This document shows positions 33,965 to 42,789 of a stretch of DNA of 64,000 nt, one piece after another. Source of the DNA: Bacteroidales bacterium. GTDB lineage: Bacteria; Bacteroidota; Bacteroidia; Bacteroidales; UBA932. Location of the stretch: the NCBI GenBank assembly GCA_017446775.1, contig JAFSQE010000035.1, positions 1 through 64,000 on the forward strand, written 5' to 3'. The notes under the pieces were generated by a model that made no database searches, was not told the origin of the DNA, and worked only from the letters and a program-made list of their open reading frames with translations. Position numbers and translations under genes: made by a program. How positions within the stretch are numbered: the first letter of the stretch is position 1; each line of letters opens with the position of its first letter.

Positions 33965-35158
33965 CTAGCCTATCTGGCTAAGGATAAACCTGCATTTTTC
34001 AGGATTGCCAAGCATCTTGCCTTTGTCGCAGGATAGCTTTATGCAGTCGTGCCACTCGCGCAGCTCCGTGATGCGGCCGCGGGTGAGCTTTATGACTATG
34101 TTGGATGGTTTGCAGCCGGTAACATCGCAGGTCAGGAAGGTACCTACGCCGTATGAGTCCTGCACACGGCCGTTCACGTACTTGTGAATTTCGATGGCGC
34201 GGTCTATGTTAAGCCCGTTGCTGTATACCACCTGCTTGCTGGCGGGGTCGATGCCCAGCTGCCTGTATTTGTCAATTATGAGTTCTGTCTGCTCCTCTTC
34301 GATTCCGCTGTCCACACGCAGTCCCTTGTACATCATCGCCATACGCTTGCTCAGGTTTCCGAAGAACACCTTGTCGCCAAAGCAGTCGTATAGGTATATC
34401 CCGTTGTCGCCGTCAAACACGTCAGAGAACTTCTTCATCACGTTAAAGTTGCACTCAAACACTCCGCTCACATTCTCTTCAAAGGATATCAGCTGGTGCG
34501 ACATGGTTCCCAGGCAAGGGAGGTTGTATTGCATCGCCAGCCAGACATTGGATGTGCCGGTGAACTTGCCGGGCCACTGACGGCTGTTGTACACCTCCGC
34601 CATTGTGCGCACCACCATCTGCTGATGGTCAAAGCTCAGGCGGCGGCGGGTCCCCATATCACCCAGCACCAGGCCGGCGGCAAATATCTGCTCTGATTTC
34701 TCACGGGCGCGCTTCTGCTCCAGGGCAGCATCGTAGCGGTCCAGGTCGCCGTTAAGGGTGTGGGCCAGTTCCGATATGCAGCTTAGCAGAGGCATCTCCC
34801 ACATTATGGTAGAGAACCACTTGCCGCATACCGATATGTGCAGGTGGCCATCTTCGTCCTGACTTATGTTTACTTCACGCGGTTTGAAGCGGTATCCCCG
34901 CAGGAATGTAAAGAACCAGAGCGGCAGCCAGTAGCACTTCACCTTCATGTATTCCACCTCCTGGTCGGTAATGGTGACGTTGGCCATATAATTGACCTGT
35001 TCCTGCAGCAACTCTGCAAACCCTTTGGGGTAAACTGTGCCGTTGCGGTCTATAAAGGTGTATTCCACCTCGGCACGGGGGTACTGACGCAGCACATAAT
35101 ACTGACATGTAAATGTATACAAGTCGTTGTCGGTAAAGTGGTTTATCAGCTGTTTCAT
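33965..35158 (-). CDS. pncB: Nicotinate phosphoribosyltransferase
   Basis: A 397-residue enzyme of NAD salvage that joins nicotinate and PRPP, with ATP hydrolysis, to nicotinate mononucleotide. It begins INHFTDNDLYTFTCQY, shows YRFKPREV, and has GTMSHQLISFEEN with the His that is phosphorylated in the family. The C-terminal half has VDSG and YSNGLNIDRAIEIHKYVNG. Length matches the short bacterial PncB. It is the last gene of a three-gene minus-strand unit, 12 bases after the TerB-DnaJ gene. Confidence 0.95.
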   Translation of the reverse strand: MKQLINHFTDNDLYTFTCQYYVLRQYPRAEVEYTFIDRNGTVYPKGFAELLQEQVNYMANVTITDQEVEYMKVKCYWLPLWFFTFLRGYRFKPREVNISQDEDGHLHISVCGKWFSTIMWEMPLLSCISELAHTLNGDLDRYDAALEQKRAREKSEQIFAAGLVLGDMGTRRRLSFDHQQMVVRTMAEVYNSRQWPGKFTGTSNVWLAMQYNLPCLGTMSHQLISFEENVSGVFECNFNVMKKFSDVFDGDNGIYLYDCFGDKVFFGNLSKRMAMMYKGLRVDSGIEEEQTELIIDKYRQLGIDPASKQVVYSNGLNIDRAIEIHKYVNGRVQDSYGVGTFLTCDVTGCKPSNIVIKLTRGRITELREWHDCIKLSCDKGKMLGNPEKCRFILSQIG

Positions 35159-35170
35159 ATCGCTTGGGTT

Positions 35171-35968
35171 TTACATTCCGCGCTCTTTCTTGATCTGTTC
35201 GTATGCCTGCTGCACATTCTTGAACTTCTCCTCCGCCGCTTTCTGCACATCTTCTCCAAGTGTGGCTACTTTGTCGGGGTGATATTTGAGCGCCATGCGC
35301 TTGTAGGCTTTGCGCACTTCGTCGTCAGTTGCACCGGCATCTATTCCGAGCACCTTGTATGCAGAATCTGCACTGCGGCGGTACATGTTAAGCAACGAAT
35401 CGCGGTCGGTATTGCTAAGACCGATTGCGGCGGCGATGCTCTCCAGCACGTCGACCTCAGACTGTACCATACCGTCGCACTGGGCCAGCTGAACCAGGTA
35501 CTGGAACAGCTGCAGCCGCTGCGAATAGTTCATGTACATCTTTATCTGTGAACCGACCTGATATACGTTGATATCCCTGGACATCAGCTGGCGGACTATA
35601 CTGTCGGCCTCGCCGGCAGCCTGGTCGCCAAAATTGGTCCGGATAAAGCTCCGCACATTCGCCATCTCTGCCTCGCTCACCTTTCCGTCGGCCTTGATTA
35701 CCGCGGCGGCAAGCACCAGCAGGCTCATCATAAAGCTGTTGCGCTGTCCCTGGCGATAATCCTCTGCAGTGGTGGCGCCGCCGTAGCTGCGCCGGTAGTG
35801 TGTGTTATAGCCGGATGCGTTGCCACTGCCATCCCGCTTTCCGTCTCCAATCTGTGCAGAACCGGCAAACGAGTCGTACGCAGAGCCTATCAGAAAGCCG
35901 ATAAGTCCACCTATCGGGCCAAAAATCACCCACCCGAGAAATCCGATAAGCCAGCGGGACCTGCTCAT
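35171..35968 (-). CDS. TerB-like and DnaJ domain membrane protein (DjlA-like)
   Basis: A 265-residue protein with the DjlA layout. A hydrophobic Gly-rich anchor (GFLGWVIFGPIGGLIGFLIG, residues 9-28) is followed by a polar linker, a TerB-like helical domain (about 75-190) with VIKADGKVSEAEM and LAQCDGMVQSEVD (paired acidic motifs), and a C-terminal J domain (about 200-262) with the HPDK motif in LKYHPDKVATLG. It would recruit and stimulate Hsp70 at the membrane. Its ATG follows directly after the stop of the acetyltransferase gene (TAAATG). DjlA from E. coli has the same order of parts. Confidence 0.93.
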   Translation of the reverse strand: MSRSRWLIGFLGWVIFGPIGGLIGFLIGSAYDSFAGSAQIGDGKRDGSGNASGYNTHYRRSYGGATTAEDYRQGQRNSFMMSLLVLAAAVIKADGKVSEAEMANVRSFIRTNFGDQAAGEADSIVRQLMSRDINVYQVGSQIKMYMNYSQRLQLFQYLVQLAQCDGMVQSEVDVLESIAAAIGLSNTDRDSLLNMYRRSADSAYKVLGIDAGATDDEVRKAYKRMALKYHPDKVATLGEDVQKAAEEKFKNVQQAYEQIKKERGM

Positions 35969-37099
35969 TTAGATATCCATTATAAAGGCGCGACGCCTCT
36001 TGTGAACCTCGTGGGTCACGCTGTTCCAGAAGTTGAGCATCTTGTGGTTATCCTCAAGTTCGCAGTTTGTCTCTGCGTATTTGTAGCCCTTCCTGTTAAA
36101 CACCTCTACAAGCGACGACACGATAAGCGAATTGACACCTTTGGCCTGATAGTCTGGCCGGATGGCAATCAGCAAAAACTCGATGGTATCGTCGTGTTTC
36201 AGGTATAGCGACTTTACAAGGTGCCACCAGCCAAACGGGAACAGCTTGCCGCGACTCTTTACCAGTGCTTTCGCCAGCGATGGAATCATCAGGGCACAGC
36301 CCACCATCTCGTTCTGCTCGTTATAAATCAGTGGAATCAGGCTCAGGTCAACAAATGATATGTAATCATTTACATATTTGTCTATCTGGCGGTCGCTCAG
36401 CTGAGAGAAGCCGTAAAGGTCTGCATAGCAGGTGTTCAGCAGGTCAAAGATGTTCTTGGCACGATTCTTTTTCAGCTCGGATACGCTGGGCGAAAACTCT
36501 ACCCGCAGGCCGTAACGCTCTTTGATAATGTCGTTCATACGTGCGTATTTCTCCGGCAGTTCTGTCGGCAGAGTCACCAGCATCTCCAGCCAGTCAGCAC
36601 CCTTGCCAAGTCCGTATCGTTCGTAATACTCTATGTAATAAGGGTAATTGTATGTCGTCGCCATCGTGGCGATACGGTCGTAGCCAAAGGTAAGCGCCCC
36701 TTCGCGGTCAAAGTCGGTGAAGCCCATCGGACCCTGGAGGCAGTTCATGCCACGCTCCCTGCCCCATGCGACAACGGCATCCAGCAGCGCCTTGCACACC
36801 TGATAGTCTTCAATAAAGTCTATCCAGCTGAAACGGACTATCTTCTGCTGCCATTTCTCATTCATCCTGTCGTTAATCAGCGCCACAACCCGTCCGACAA
36901 CCTTGCCGTCGCGAACGGCCAGCATCGGCTGCGCCTGACAGAACTCATAGGCCGGATTTTTCTTCGGATCCAGGGTCGCCTTCACGTCAAACGCCAGCTC
37001 CGGCACATAGTACGGGCACCCCTTGTAAAGGTCCAGCGTAAAGTTGACAAACTGCCGCATCTGCCGCTTTGTCTCAACCGGGATAATATTTACACTCAT
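35969..37099 (-). CDS. GNAT-fold acetyltransferase-like protein
   Basis: A 376-residue soluble protein of a Bacteroidetes family commonly annotated as N-acetyltransferase or hypothetical. The N-terminal part has YVPELAFDVKATLDPKKNP and a GRVVALINDR strand-helix; the central GPMGFTDFDREG motif and C-terminal RPDYQAKGVNSLIVSSLVE (acetyl-CoA loop-like) fit a double GNAT fold. The substrate is unknown. I chose ATG 37099 because the in-frame ATG at 37126 overlaps a -7 box. It is the first gene of the unit with djlA-like and pncB. Confidence 0.8.
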   Translation of the reverse strand: MSVNIIPVETKRQMRQFVNFTLDLYKGCPYYVPELAFDVKATLDPKKNPAYEFCQAQPMLAVRDGKVVGRVVALINDRMNEKWQQKIVRFSWIDFIEDYQVCKALLDAVVAWGRERGMNCLQGPMGFTDFDREGALTFGYDRIATMATTYNYPYYIEYYERYGLGKGADWLEMLVTLPTELPEKYARMNDIIKERYGLRVEFSPSVSELKKNRAKNIFDLLNTCYADLYGFSQLSDRQIDKYVNDYISFVDLSLIPLIYNEQNEMVGCALMIPSLAKALVKSRGKLFPFGWWHLVKSLYLKHDDTIEFLLIAIRPDYQAKGVNSLIVSSLVEVFNRKGYKYAETNCELEDNHKMLNFWNSVTHEVHKRRRAFIMDI

Positions 37100-37123
37100 A
37101 GCTGTAATTGCAGTTATTTCATG

Positions 37124-37131
37124 CAAATATA
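37124..37131 (-). promoter_or_regulatory. -7 box of the acetyltransferase-DnaJ-pncB unit
   Basis: The minus strand reads TATATTTG, an exact TAnnTTTG match, 24 bases before the chosen ATG at 37099. Confidence 0.55.
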
Positions 37132-37150
37132 AGAAAGAAACCGAAATAGT

Positions 37151-39040
37151 TTACTTAAGCAGGTCGGCGCTGCGGCGGATGAAGTCGGCAAGGGGTTTGC
37201 CTTTCAACAGTCCGGCCGATAGCAGGGCAAGGTCGCAGAGCTGTCGCAGCAGCTGGTTATCTGCATTAAGGCCGCCTTCTGCCTCCTGAGCCTTCTTTAC
37301 CAGAGGGCTGTCGGCATTTATCGTTACGCTGTAGTATGCCGGCATGTCGCCGTAGATGTTCATACCGCCGCTCACTGCCGCCATGTCGCGGTAGCGTCGC
37401 ATGAATTCGCTCTGGTTGATTGAGATGGCATCGGCCTGGTCGCCCAGGTTCTGCATCGTCACTTCGTATTTGTTCTCTGATGGGAGAATCTTCTCAAACT
37501 CTTCTTTCAACTTCTTTTTCTCGTCGTCGGAGAGCTGTACCTCCTTGATATCCTCTTTCACGATGAGTTTGTCGATTATGTCGGCATCAACTCGGGTGAA
37601 CACGCTGTCGGGGATATGCTGCTCCAACAGACCGACGTAGTGGGCATCCAACTGACAGTCCATCACAAGCACGTCGTAGCCCTTGTTCTTTGCCGCCTCA
37701 ATCTGGGTGTACTGTGCCACCGGGTCGTTGGTATACAGGTAAACGACTTTCTTGTCTTTGTTGGTCTGCGCCGACTCTATCGCCGTGCGGTACTCCTTCA
37801 TCTTGAAGAATTTGCCGTCGGTATTTTTGAAGAGCGCAAACTCCATCGCCTTTTCGCAGAACTTGGCATCTGTGAGCATGCCGTATTCTATGAAGATCTT
37901 CAAATCGTCCCACTTCTTTTCAAAGTCAGCGGCGTTGTTGCGGGATATCTCGTCCAGCTTGTCGGCCACCTTGCGGGTGATGTAGCCGCTTATCTTCTTA
38001 ACATTATCGTCGTTCTGAAGGTAGCTGCGGGAGACATTCAGCGGGATGTCGGGCGAATCTATCACGCCGTGGAGAACGGTCATGAATTCGGGGACGATGT
38101 TCTCTACGGAATCGGTCACGAACATCTGGTTGCAGTAGAGCTGCACCTTGTTGCGGGAAAGGTCCAGACGGTCCTTGATCTTGGGGAAATAGAGGATACC
38201 GGTAAGGTTGAAGGGATAATCCACGTTCAGGTGGATGTGGAACAGCGGGTCGTCCTGCATCGGATACAGTTCGCGGTAGAACTTGTCGTAGTCTTCCTCT
38301 TTGAGTTCAGATGGTTTCTTTGTCCAGATGGGCTCGCAGTTGTTGATTATGTTGTCTTTCTCACCATCGACATATTTGCCCTCTTTCCACTCCTGTTCCT
38401 TGCCAAAGCGGATGGGAACCGGCATGAACCTGCAGTATTTGCGCAGCAGCTGCTCCAGTTTATAGCGGTCGGCAAAGCCTTCGCTGTCGCTGTCCAGATA
38501 AAGGGTCACGGTGGTGCCTCGCTCCTGTTTTTCGCTGCGCTCCATGGTATATTCCGGGTCGCATAGGCAGGACCATTTCACTCCCTTTGCATTGGTCTTG
38601 TACGAGAGGGTCTCTATGGTAACCATCTGCGATACCATAAAAGAAGAGTAGAAGCCCAGACCAAAGTGTCCGATGATGTTCTGGTCTTTATACTTCTCCA
38701 GGAATTCGCCGGCAGAGCTGAATGCAATCTGGTTGATATACTTGTCTACTTCGGACTCTGTCATGCCTATGCCGCGGTCGGTTACGGAAATGGTCTTTAC
38801 CACCTTCTCCTCCCCCTCTTTCTCGCCGGGAAGTTTGGCTTCGCCAATTGCGATGTCTATTGTAAGATCGCCCAACTCGTGCTTGAAGTCGCCTTTTGAG
38901 GCCAGTGCCTTCATCTTCTGGGTCGCATCCACTGCATTCGCTACAATCTCGCGGATGAATATGTCGTTGTCGCTGTAGAGGAATTTCTTTATTACCGGGA
39001 ATATGTTCTCGGTGGTTACACCAATTTTACCTTGTGCCAT
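37151..39040 (-). CDS. htpG: Chaperone protein HtpG (Hsp90)
   Basis: A 629-residue bacterial Hsp90, an ATP-driven cytoplasmic chaperone. The N-terminal GHKL ATPase domain shows FIREIVANAVDATQK (the usual NASDA reads NAVDA), VTDRGIGMT and IGHFGLGFYSSFMV. The middle domain has DLSRNKVQLYCNQMFV and LNVSRSYLQND, with the catalytic Arg, and the C-terminal dimerisation domain follows. Length is typical. It is preceded by a strong hairpin (39056-39092) that probably ends the upstream gene. It is 51 bases from the next gene downstream. Confidence 0.97.
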   Translation of the reverse strand: MAQGKIGVTTENIFPVIKKFLYSDNDIFIREIVANAVDATQKMKALASKGDFKHELGDLTIDIAIGEAKLPGEKEGEEKVVKTISVTDRGIGMTESEVDKYINQIAFSSAGEFLEKYKDQNIIGHFGLGFYSSFMVSQMVTIETLSYKTNAKGVKWSCLCDPEYTMERSEKQERGTTVTLYLDSDSEGFADRYKLEQLLRKYCRFMPVPIRFGKEQEWKEGKYVDGEKDNIINNCEPIWTKKPSELKEEDYDKFYRELYPMQDDPLFHIHLNVDYPFNLTGILYFPKIKDRLDLSRNKVQLYCNQMFVTDSVENIVPEFMTVLHGVIDSPDIPLNVSRSYLQNDDNVKKISGYITRKVADKLDEISRNNAADFEKKWDDLKIFIEYGMLTDAKFCEKAMEFALFKNTDGKFFKMKEYRTAIESAQTNKDKKVVYLYTNDPVAQYTQIEAAKNKGYDVLVMDCQLDAHYVGLLEQHIPDSVFTRVDADIIDKLIVKEDIKEVQLSDDEKKKLKEEFEKILPSENKYEVTMQNLGDQADAISINQSEFMRRYRDMAAVSGGMNIYGDMPAYYSVTINADSPLVKKAQEAEGGLNADNQLLRQLCDLALLSAGLLKGKPLADFIRRSADLLK

Positions 39041-39055
39041 ATCGTTAAAAATTTA

Positions 39056-39092
39056 GTATCCTTTTTGCCGTCTGCTAAGGCAAAAAGGATAC
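39056..39092 (-). terminator. Hairpin between the 39.1-40.8 kb gene and htpG
   Basis: A perfect 14-bp stem, GTATCCTTTTTGCC with GGCAAAAAGGATAC, and a 9-base loop, followed on the minus strand by TAAATTTTT. It fits an intrinsic terminator of the upstream lipoprotein gene. As it lies just before htpG it could also shape the htpG leader. Confidence 0.7.
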
Positions 39093-39129
39093 CATCGGAT
39101 TTTGACTGACAAAATGTCAAGGAGAAAAG

Positions 39130-40770
39130 TTACTCCTTCACAATTTCTATATCGGTTACGTCCTTGCGATTGATTGTGAGGATATTGTCGCAGCCTCTCC
39201 ACTTGCCGAACGTCCAGGATGATTTGGGAAGGGGTTTGCCGCACGACAACACCTTTGGCTTGAACGATAGTTTAAGCATCTCCGTGCCGTTGCCATCAAG
39301 CGCAGTGTATTTTACGCTGCCGGAAGCGTATTCCACATCCTTGAGCATAGATGTTGTGCTGAATATGTGGTCGGTCCCCTCCGGGATGATTTCCGGCCAG
39401 GTAGCCATGCCCTCGAAGAAGTGCGGCAGGTAGTCAAAATAGCAGTCGGAGTTCCATATGCCGGCCCAGCTGAGGCCTACTGAATTGACAGAGATATTCC
39501 CCTTGGACGTATGGTTGCAGGCGGTATACTCGGCGAGTGCGAGGGTCGCCAGGGCCTCTTTCCTGGCCATCTCGCATCCAACCTCTGCAGCCCATTTTGA
39601 CAGCACGGAACCATATCTTGCGGTATGGCTTCCCATCTCATAAAGGCAGACGTCCTGCTCCTGGATGCTGGCCGCACCGTAACGGGTAATGCCGCCAAAG
39701 CGCCCCTTTACAAAGCCGAGCAGATCAAGTACAACCTGCTTGTAATCCTTGCATGCATCGGGATGATCAAGCAGATATCTGGCGGTCTCCATCGGGGAGA
39801 ACTGGTTGATGTTGGTGAGCAGATTGTTGTCGATATCCTCGAAATAACCCGACCAGAGGCCGGTATTCACGGGATACTCCATAATCCAGTTGAACACCAG
39901 GTCCCTCTTGGCCCTCATTTCTGCCTTGTCAATGGCGTTGTCGCAGGCGAGCATCTTGTCAAAGAACTCCACAACGAATATCATGTTGGAAGTATACGGG
40001 TCTTCCGTCTCACCGGTGCGCATATTTACCCTGAAGGGTAGCGGAGAAACGGTTTCGCTGCCATCCTTGATGTTCTTAACAAGCAGGTCTGCTATATGTT
40101 CTGCCATATCCATGTACTTTCTTCCCCCTGTATAACGGGCAAAATCCATATAAGCAACGCCCACCATTGCCGCCTTGTCAGGCTCCAGTCTCTCGTCAAG
40201 GTAGATTCCGTCCTGTACGTCGTTGTCCTGTGTGCGGACCATCCCGGGCCAGGCCCAGTCATCCGGAGTCAGAAACATCAGCATCCTGTCAAGGAGTTCT
40301 TGAACAGGGATAATTGCTCTGAAATCGCCGGTATATGGATAGTAATGCCGGAAAAGTTTCATGGCATAATATGCGTTGCCGCCCTGGTTGTTGGGGATAT
40401 AGCGGCCATGCCAGATGCCGTCGTCCGTGAGTGCTTCAGGGAAGACCATGTTCCACTTCTCGTAAGAGGCGGTTACCAGGTATCCGGGAAGCAGCCCTTC
40501 TGCTGTTTCTACCTTTGGTCCGTCAATCAAAAAGTTCATAGACCAGACCATAAGGCTGTCGTAGTCCAGCCAGGGCTGCAGCCAGCCCTCTTTCACAACC
40601 ACAAGATGGTCAAAGAGGTCCTGATGGCGATCCGGGTTTTCTGGTCCCGCGAGTCCCTGCGAAGAATAAACAGGAATCCTGGGGGTCATTTTTTCTGTTG
40701 TCTTACTCTCTTTGCATCCTGCCAATACCAAGACGCACGCAACTGGAATCAAGAATCTGGATATTTTCAT
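39130..40770 (-). CDS. Lipoprotein, putative (alpha/alpha)-toroid glycan-active protein
   Basis: A 546-residue lipoprotein (lipobox VLAGC) I cannot assign to a named family. Its helix-rich body with repeated aromatic/acidic patches (WLQPWLDYDSLMVWSMNF, ALTDDGIWHGRYIPNNQGGN, DDWAWPGMVRTQDNDVQDG, EMGSHTARYGSVLSKW) resembles (alpha/alpha)6-toroid glycoside hydrolases, lyases or epimerases. The last 80 residues look like a small beta domain. Candidate catalytic acids are the conserved-looking Asp/Glu in these motifs, but none is proven. It is a single gene with its own strong promoter (40801-40832) and terminator. ATG 40770 gives the signal peptide. Confidence 0.75.
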   Translation of the reverse strand: MKISRFLIPVACVLVLAGCKESKTTEKMTPRIPVYSSQGLAGPENPDRHQDLFDHLVVVKEGWLQPWLDYDSLMVWSMNFLIDGPKVETAEGLLPGYLVTASYEKWNMVFPEALTDDGIWHGRYIPNNQGGNAYYAMKLFRHYYPYTGDFRAIIPVQELLDRMLMFLTPDDWAWPGMVRTQDNDVQDGIYLDERLEPDKAAMVGVAYMDFARYTGGRKYMDMAEHIADLLVKNIKDGSETVSPLPFRVNMRTGETEDPYTSNMIFVVEFFDKMLACDNAIDKAEMRAKRDLVFNWIMEYPVNTGLWSGYFEDIDNNLLTNINQFSPMETARYLLDHPDACKDYKQVVLDLLGFVKGRFGGITRYGAASIQEQDVCLYEMGSHTARYGSVLSKWAAEVGCEMARKEALATLALAEYTACNHTSKGNISVNSVGLSWAGIWNSDCYFDYLPHFFEGMATWPEIIPEGTDHIFSTTSMLKDVEYASGSVKYTALDGNGTEMLKLSFKPKVLSCGKPLPKSSWTFGKWRGCDNILTINRKDVTDIEIVKE

Positions 40771-40800
40771 AGTAAATGATTTTTGGCTAAAGTATATCGA

Positions 40801-40832
40801 CAAATATAGAAATAAAAGACAGTTCTCGCAAA
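40801..40832 (-). promoter_or_regulatory. Textbook Bacteroidetes promoter
   Basis: On the minus strand a TTTG -33 element (40829-40832) is exactly 20 bases from TATATTTG (40801-40808), an ideal TTTG-N20-TAnnTTTG arrangement. It drives the lipoprotein gene at 39130-40770, with a leader of about 25 bases. Confidence 0.85.
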
Positions 40833-40910
40833 AACAGCCCGGGTCTTTCAGGCTTAAGCCTTCGTATGAAAGGTTTGTTGCTTCCTCTGCGTTAGGCTAA
40901 TTTGATCCCA

Positions 40911-40976
40911 AAGCCCCCTTCCTGGGAAGGGGGTTGGGGGTTGGGACAAACATACGGGTCGCGGCCCGAAGGGCCG
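40911..40976. repeat. G-rich tract and small hairpins
   Basis: This holds the hairpin CCCCCTTC-CTGG-GAAGGGGG, then a run GGGAAGGGGGTTGGGGGTTGGG (40924-40945) with four G-tracts separated by two-base loops (a good G-quadruplex pattern), and CGGCCC-GAA-GGGCCG (40962-40976). It resembles interspersed intergenic repeats seen in Bacteroidetes, but copy number cannot be judged from one copy. Confidence 0.55.
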
Positions 40977-40979
40977 AAA

Positions 40980-41051
40980 GACTCCCTCCGCTCCCACAAG
41001 AAAATAGCCTGACCGAAGCCAGGCTATTTTCTTGTGGGAGCTGAGGGAGTC
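40980..41051 (-). terminator. 32-bp inverted repeat with UUCG loop at the tRNA-Val 3' end
   Basis: Bases 40980-41011 are the reverse complement of 41020-41051 with one mismatch. The right arm is the 3' end and T-arm of tRNA-Val plus its trailer, so the left arm is an inverted copy of it. On the minus strand the RNA hairpin has a C(UUCG)G tetraloop and a long stem. It could act as the tRNA terminator or processing structure; no long U-run follows the stem. Confidence 0.75.
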
Positions 41052-41109
41052 GAACCCCCGACCCTCTGCTTGTAAGGCAGACGCTCTGAACCAACTGAGC
41101 TAAGCTCCC
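41035..41109 (-). tRNA. tRNA-Val (anticodon TAC)
   Basis: Read on the minus strand, the gene folds into a normal cloverleaf: acceptor stem GGGAGCT/AGCTCCC with discriminator A, D-arm GCTC-AGTTGGTTCA-GAGC, anticodon stem TCTGC/GCAGA with loop CTTACAA (anticodon TAC, plus-strand 41072-41074, decoding GUA valine), and T-loop GGTTCGACTCC region. The 3' CCA is not encoded (the trailer reads CAAG). It lies 45 bases after the GH27 operon on the same strand. Confidence 0.95.
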
Positions 41110-41154
41110 TAAAAGCGGATGCAAATATATATCAATTTTTGAATCCGCCAAAAT

Positions 41155-42789
41155 TTATTTGCTCTCTTTGCGAATCTCCATAAAATCTATGCTGGGCATC
41201 GGACCATCCGGACAACCCAGCCGAACCGTATTGAGCCCCTTCTCAAGATGGATTCTGATATTTGCCGTTTGCCAGTTGTCGCAATCAGAGCCACCTATGA
41301 TGCACTCGCATGCTCCTGCCTCTTCTCCATTAACGCTTACAATGAAGCCTGCCTCGGCGGCAGCGGCATAGTGGAATGTTGCCACATAATCGCCGCCATG
41401 CCTGCTATAAACGTTCCCCCACTCCAACCAGTTGTCGGGAGAGTAACCCAGGCCTGCAGCGTATGTTCCCATATCTGCAGAATTGTTCTGAAGATAGCGC
41501 GGCGACGCTATCCCCTCTATGGTGGTGAACATCTTCATGTACGACTCCTCTGCCTGGTAGCGGCTCTTTTCTATACGCTTGCCGGTAACGAAGTATGCGG
41601 CAGATGCGTGCGGAGCAAGAGACACCTTAAACGATGTCTGCGGCGAGCAATCTTCCACATAAGAGTGTGTAAAGCAATCATACAGTTTTATCTTCCCCTT
41701 GAATCCGAGTGCCTCTACGCTGACATCTATTTCGCTGGGCTCTTCAGAGAGGTTCATCACCACAACAGCCCTTCTGGGGCCCATTATTGCCCCCATATCC
41801 TTGGCAACTACATACACCTCGCCGCTGCGCTGAACTACTGGGGCGCCCAGGCCTAGCTTATCCTGGTTCATTGCAATCAGATCGGTATTCATCATCACCT
41901 CAAGAGACTCCTGACTCACCTTTCGCATATCGCACCCCATAATAAGCGGCGAGCTGGTTATGCACCAGTAGGCCATGTGGGTGAGCTCCTCGTCGTGACT
42001 TAAGCGGGCATCGCTGCCGGGCCACTGAGAGCCGATCTCCAGCATGTCGCAGTCGTTGTAATGGCCGTTCCGTGTGTAGGCCTGCAGCCAGAGATTCTCG
42101 TCTATTATATATTTCACGCGGGAGAACCAGGGGCGGATATCGTAGGTCGTTCGCCAGGAGGTGGCGACATCCTCTGCCCAGGTGCCGGGATAGCGCCAGC
42201 GGCATATATTGAAAATGATATCCTTCTTTTCGCAACTGCGGATGGCGTTGCCAATCTTGGTATACTGCTCGCGTTCGTTAAGGCCGGCGTTCTGCCCGCC
42301 GCAAAAGTCGATTTTTATGAAATCGTAGTCCCACTCGTCAAAAAAGAGCCGGCAGTCATCCTCTTCGTGACCGACAAGCCCGGTTCCGAGGCCGTACGGA
42401 TACTTGTTCTCGCTGCCGCAGGTATTGTCTCCGGCATCGGTATATATGCCCGCCTTAAGCCCAAGCGAATGGATATAATCTGCAACGGCGCGCATCCCGC
42501 CCGGGAACAGGTCGGCATTGTACCGGAAGTTACCGGCGCTGTCGCGCGGCTGTTGGAATCCGTCGTCGATATTGATAAACTTATATCCGACATCGGCCAG
42601 GCCAAGCTCTACCACGGCGTCGGCCTGATCCTTGACCAGGTCTTCGTTGATATTGAGCTGGAAAGCGTTCCAGAAGCTCATACCCATTGTGGGGGTGTGC
42701 GCTACCTCATACCTTATGCTGCCGTCGCCGCAGGCAGGGCAAAGCGCCAGAAGCGCCAGCGAACAGACCAGGAGGACACTCTTTCTCAT
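41155..42789 (-). CDS. GH27 family alpha-galactosidase-like lipoprotein (copy 1)
   Basis: A 544-residue exported protein (probable lipobox CPAC) of glycoside hydrolase family 27, whose members include alpha-galactosidases and beta-L-arabinopyranosidases. The barrel has MGMSFWNAF (usual MGWNSWN), INIDDGFQ, AGIYTDAGDNTC, FIKIDFCGG with the nucleophile Asp, and HYNDCDMLEIG with the acid/base Asp. A C-terminal domain (about 415-544) looks like a CBM35/CBM6-type module, with YQAEESYM and PSIDFMEI. It overlaps the upstream paralogue by one base (TAATG) and is the last gene of a four-gene operon. Confidence 0.92.
   Translation of the reverse strand: MRKSVLLVCSLALLALCPACGDGSIRYEVAHTPTMGMSFWNAFQLNINEDLVKDQADAVVELGLADVGYKFINIDDGFQQPRDSAGNFRYNADLFPGGMRAVADYIHSLGLKAGIYTDAGDNTCGSENKYPYGLGTGLVGHEEDDCRLFFDEWDYDFIKIDFCGGQNAGLNEREQYTKIGNAIRSCEKKDIIFNICRWRYPGTWAEDVATSWRTTYDIRPWFSRVKYIIDENLWLQAYTRNGHYNDCDMLEIGSQWPGSDARLSHDEELTHMAYWCITSSPLIMGCDMRKVSQESLEVMMNTDLIAMNQDKLGLGAPVVQRSGEVYVVAKDMGAIMGPRRAVVVMNLSEEPSEIDVSVEALGFKGKIKLYDCFTHSYVEDCSPQTSFKVSLAPHASAAYFVTGKRIEKSRYQAEESYMKMFTTIEGIASPRYLQNNSADMGTYAAGLGYSPDNWLEWGNVYSRHGGDYVATFHYAAAAEAGFIVSVNGEEAGACECIIGGSDCDNWQTANIRIHLEKGLNTVRLGCPDGPMPSIDFMEIRKESK

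Noticed and set aside
40980-41051. Integrated element bounded by tRNA-Val attachment sites
   Set aside because: No integrase, phage or conjugation genes lie on either side, and the repeat is inverted and adjacent rather than direct and distant.
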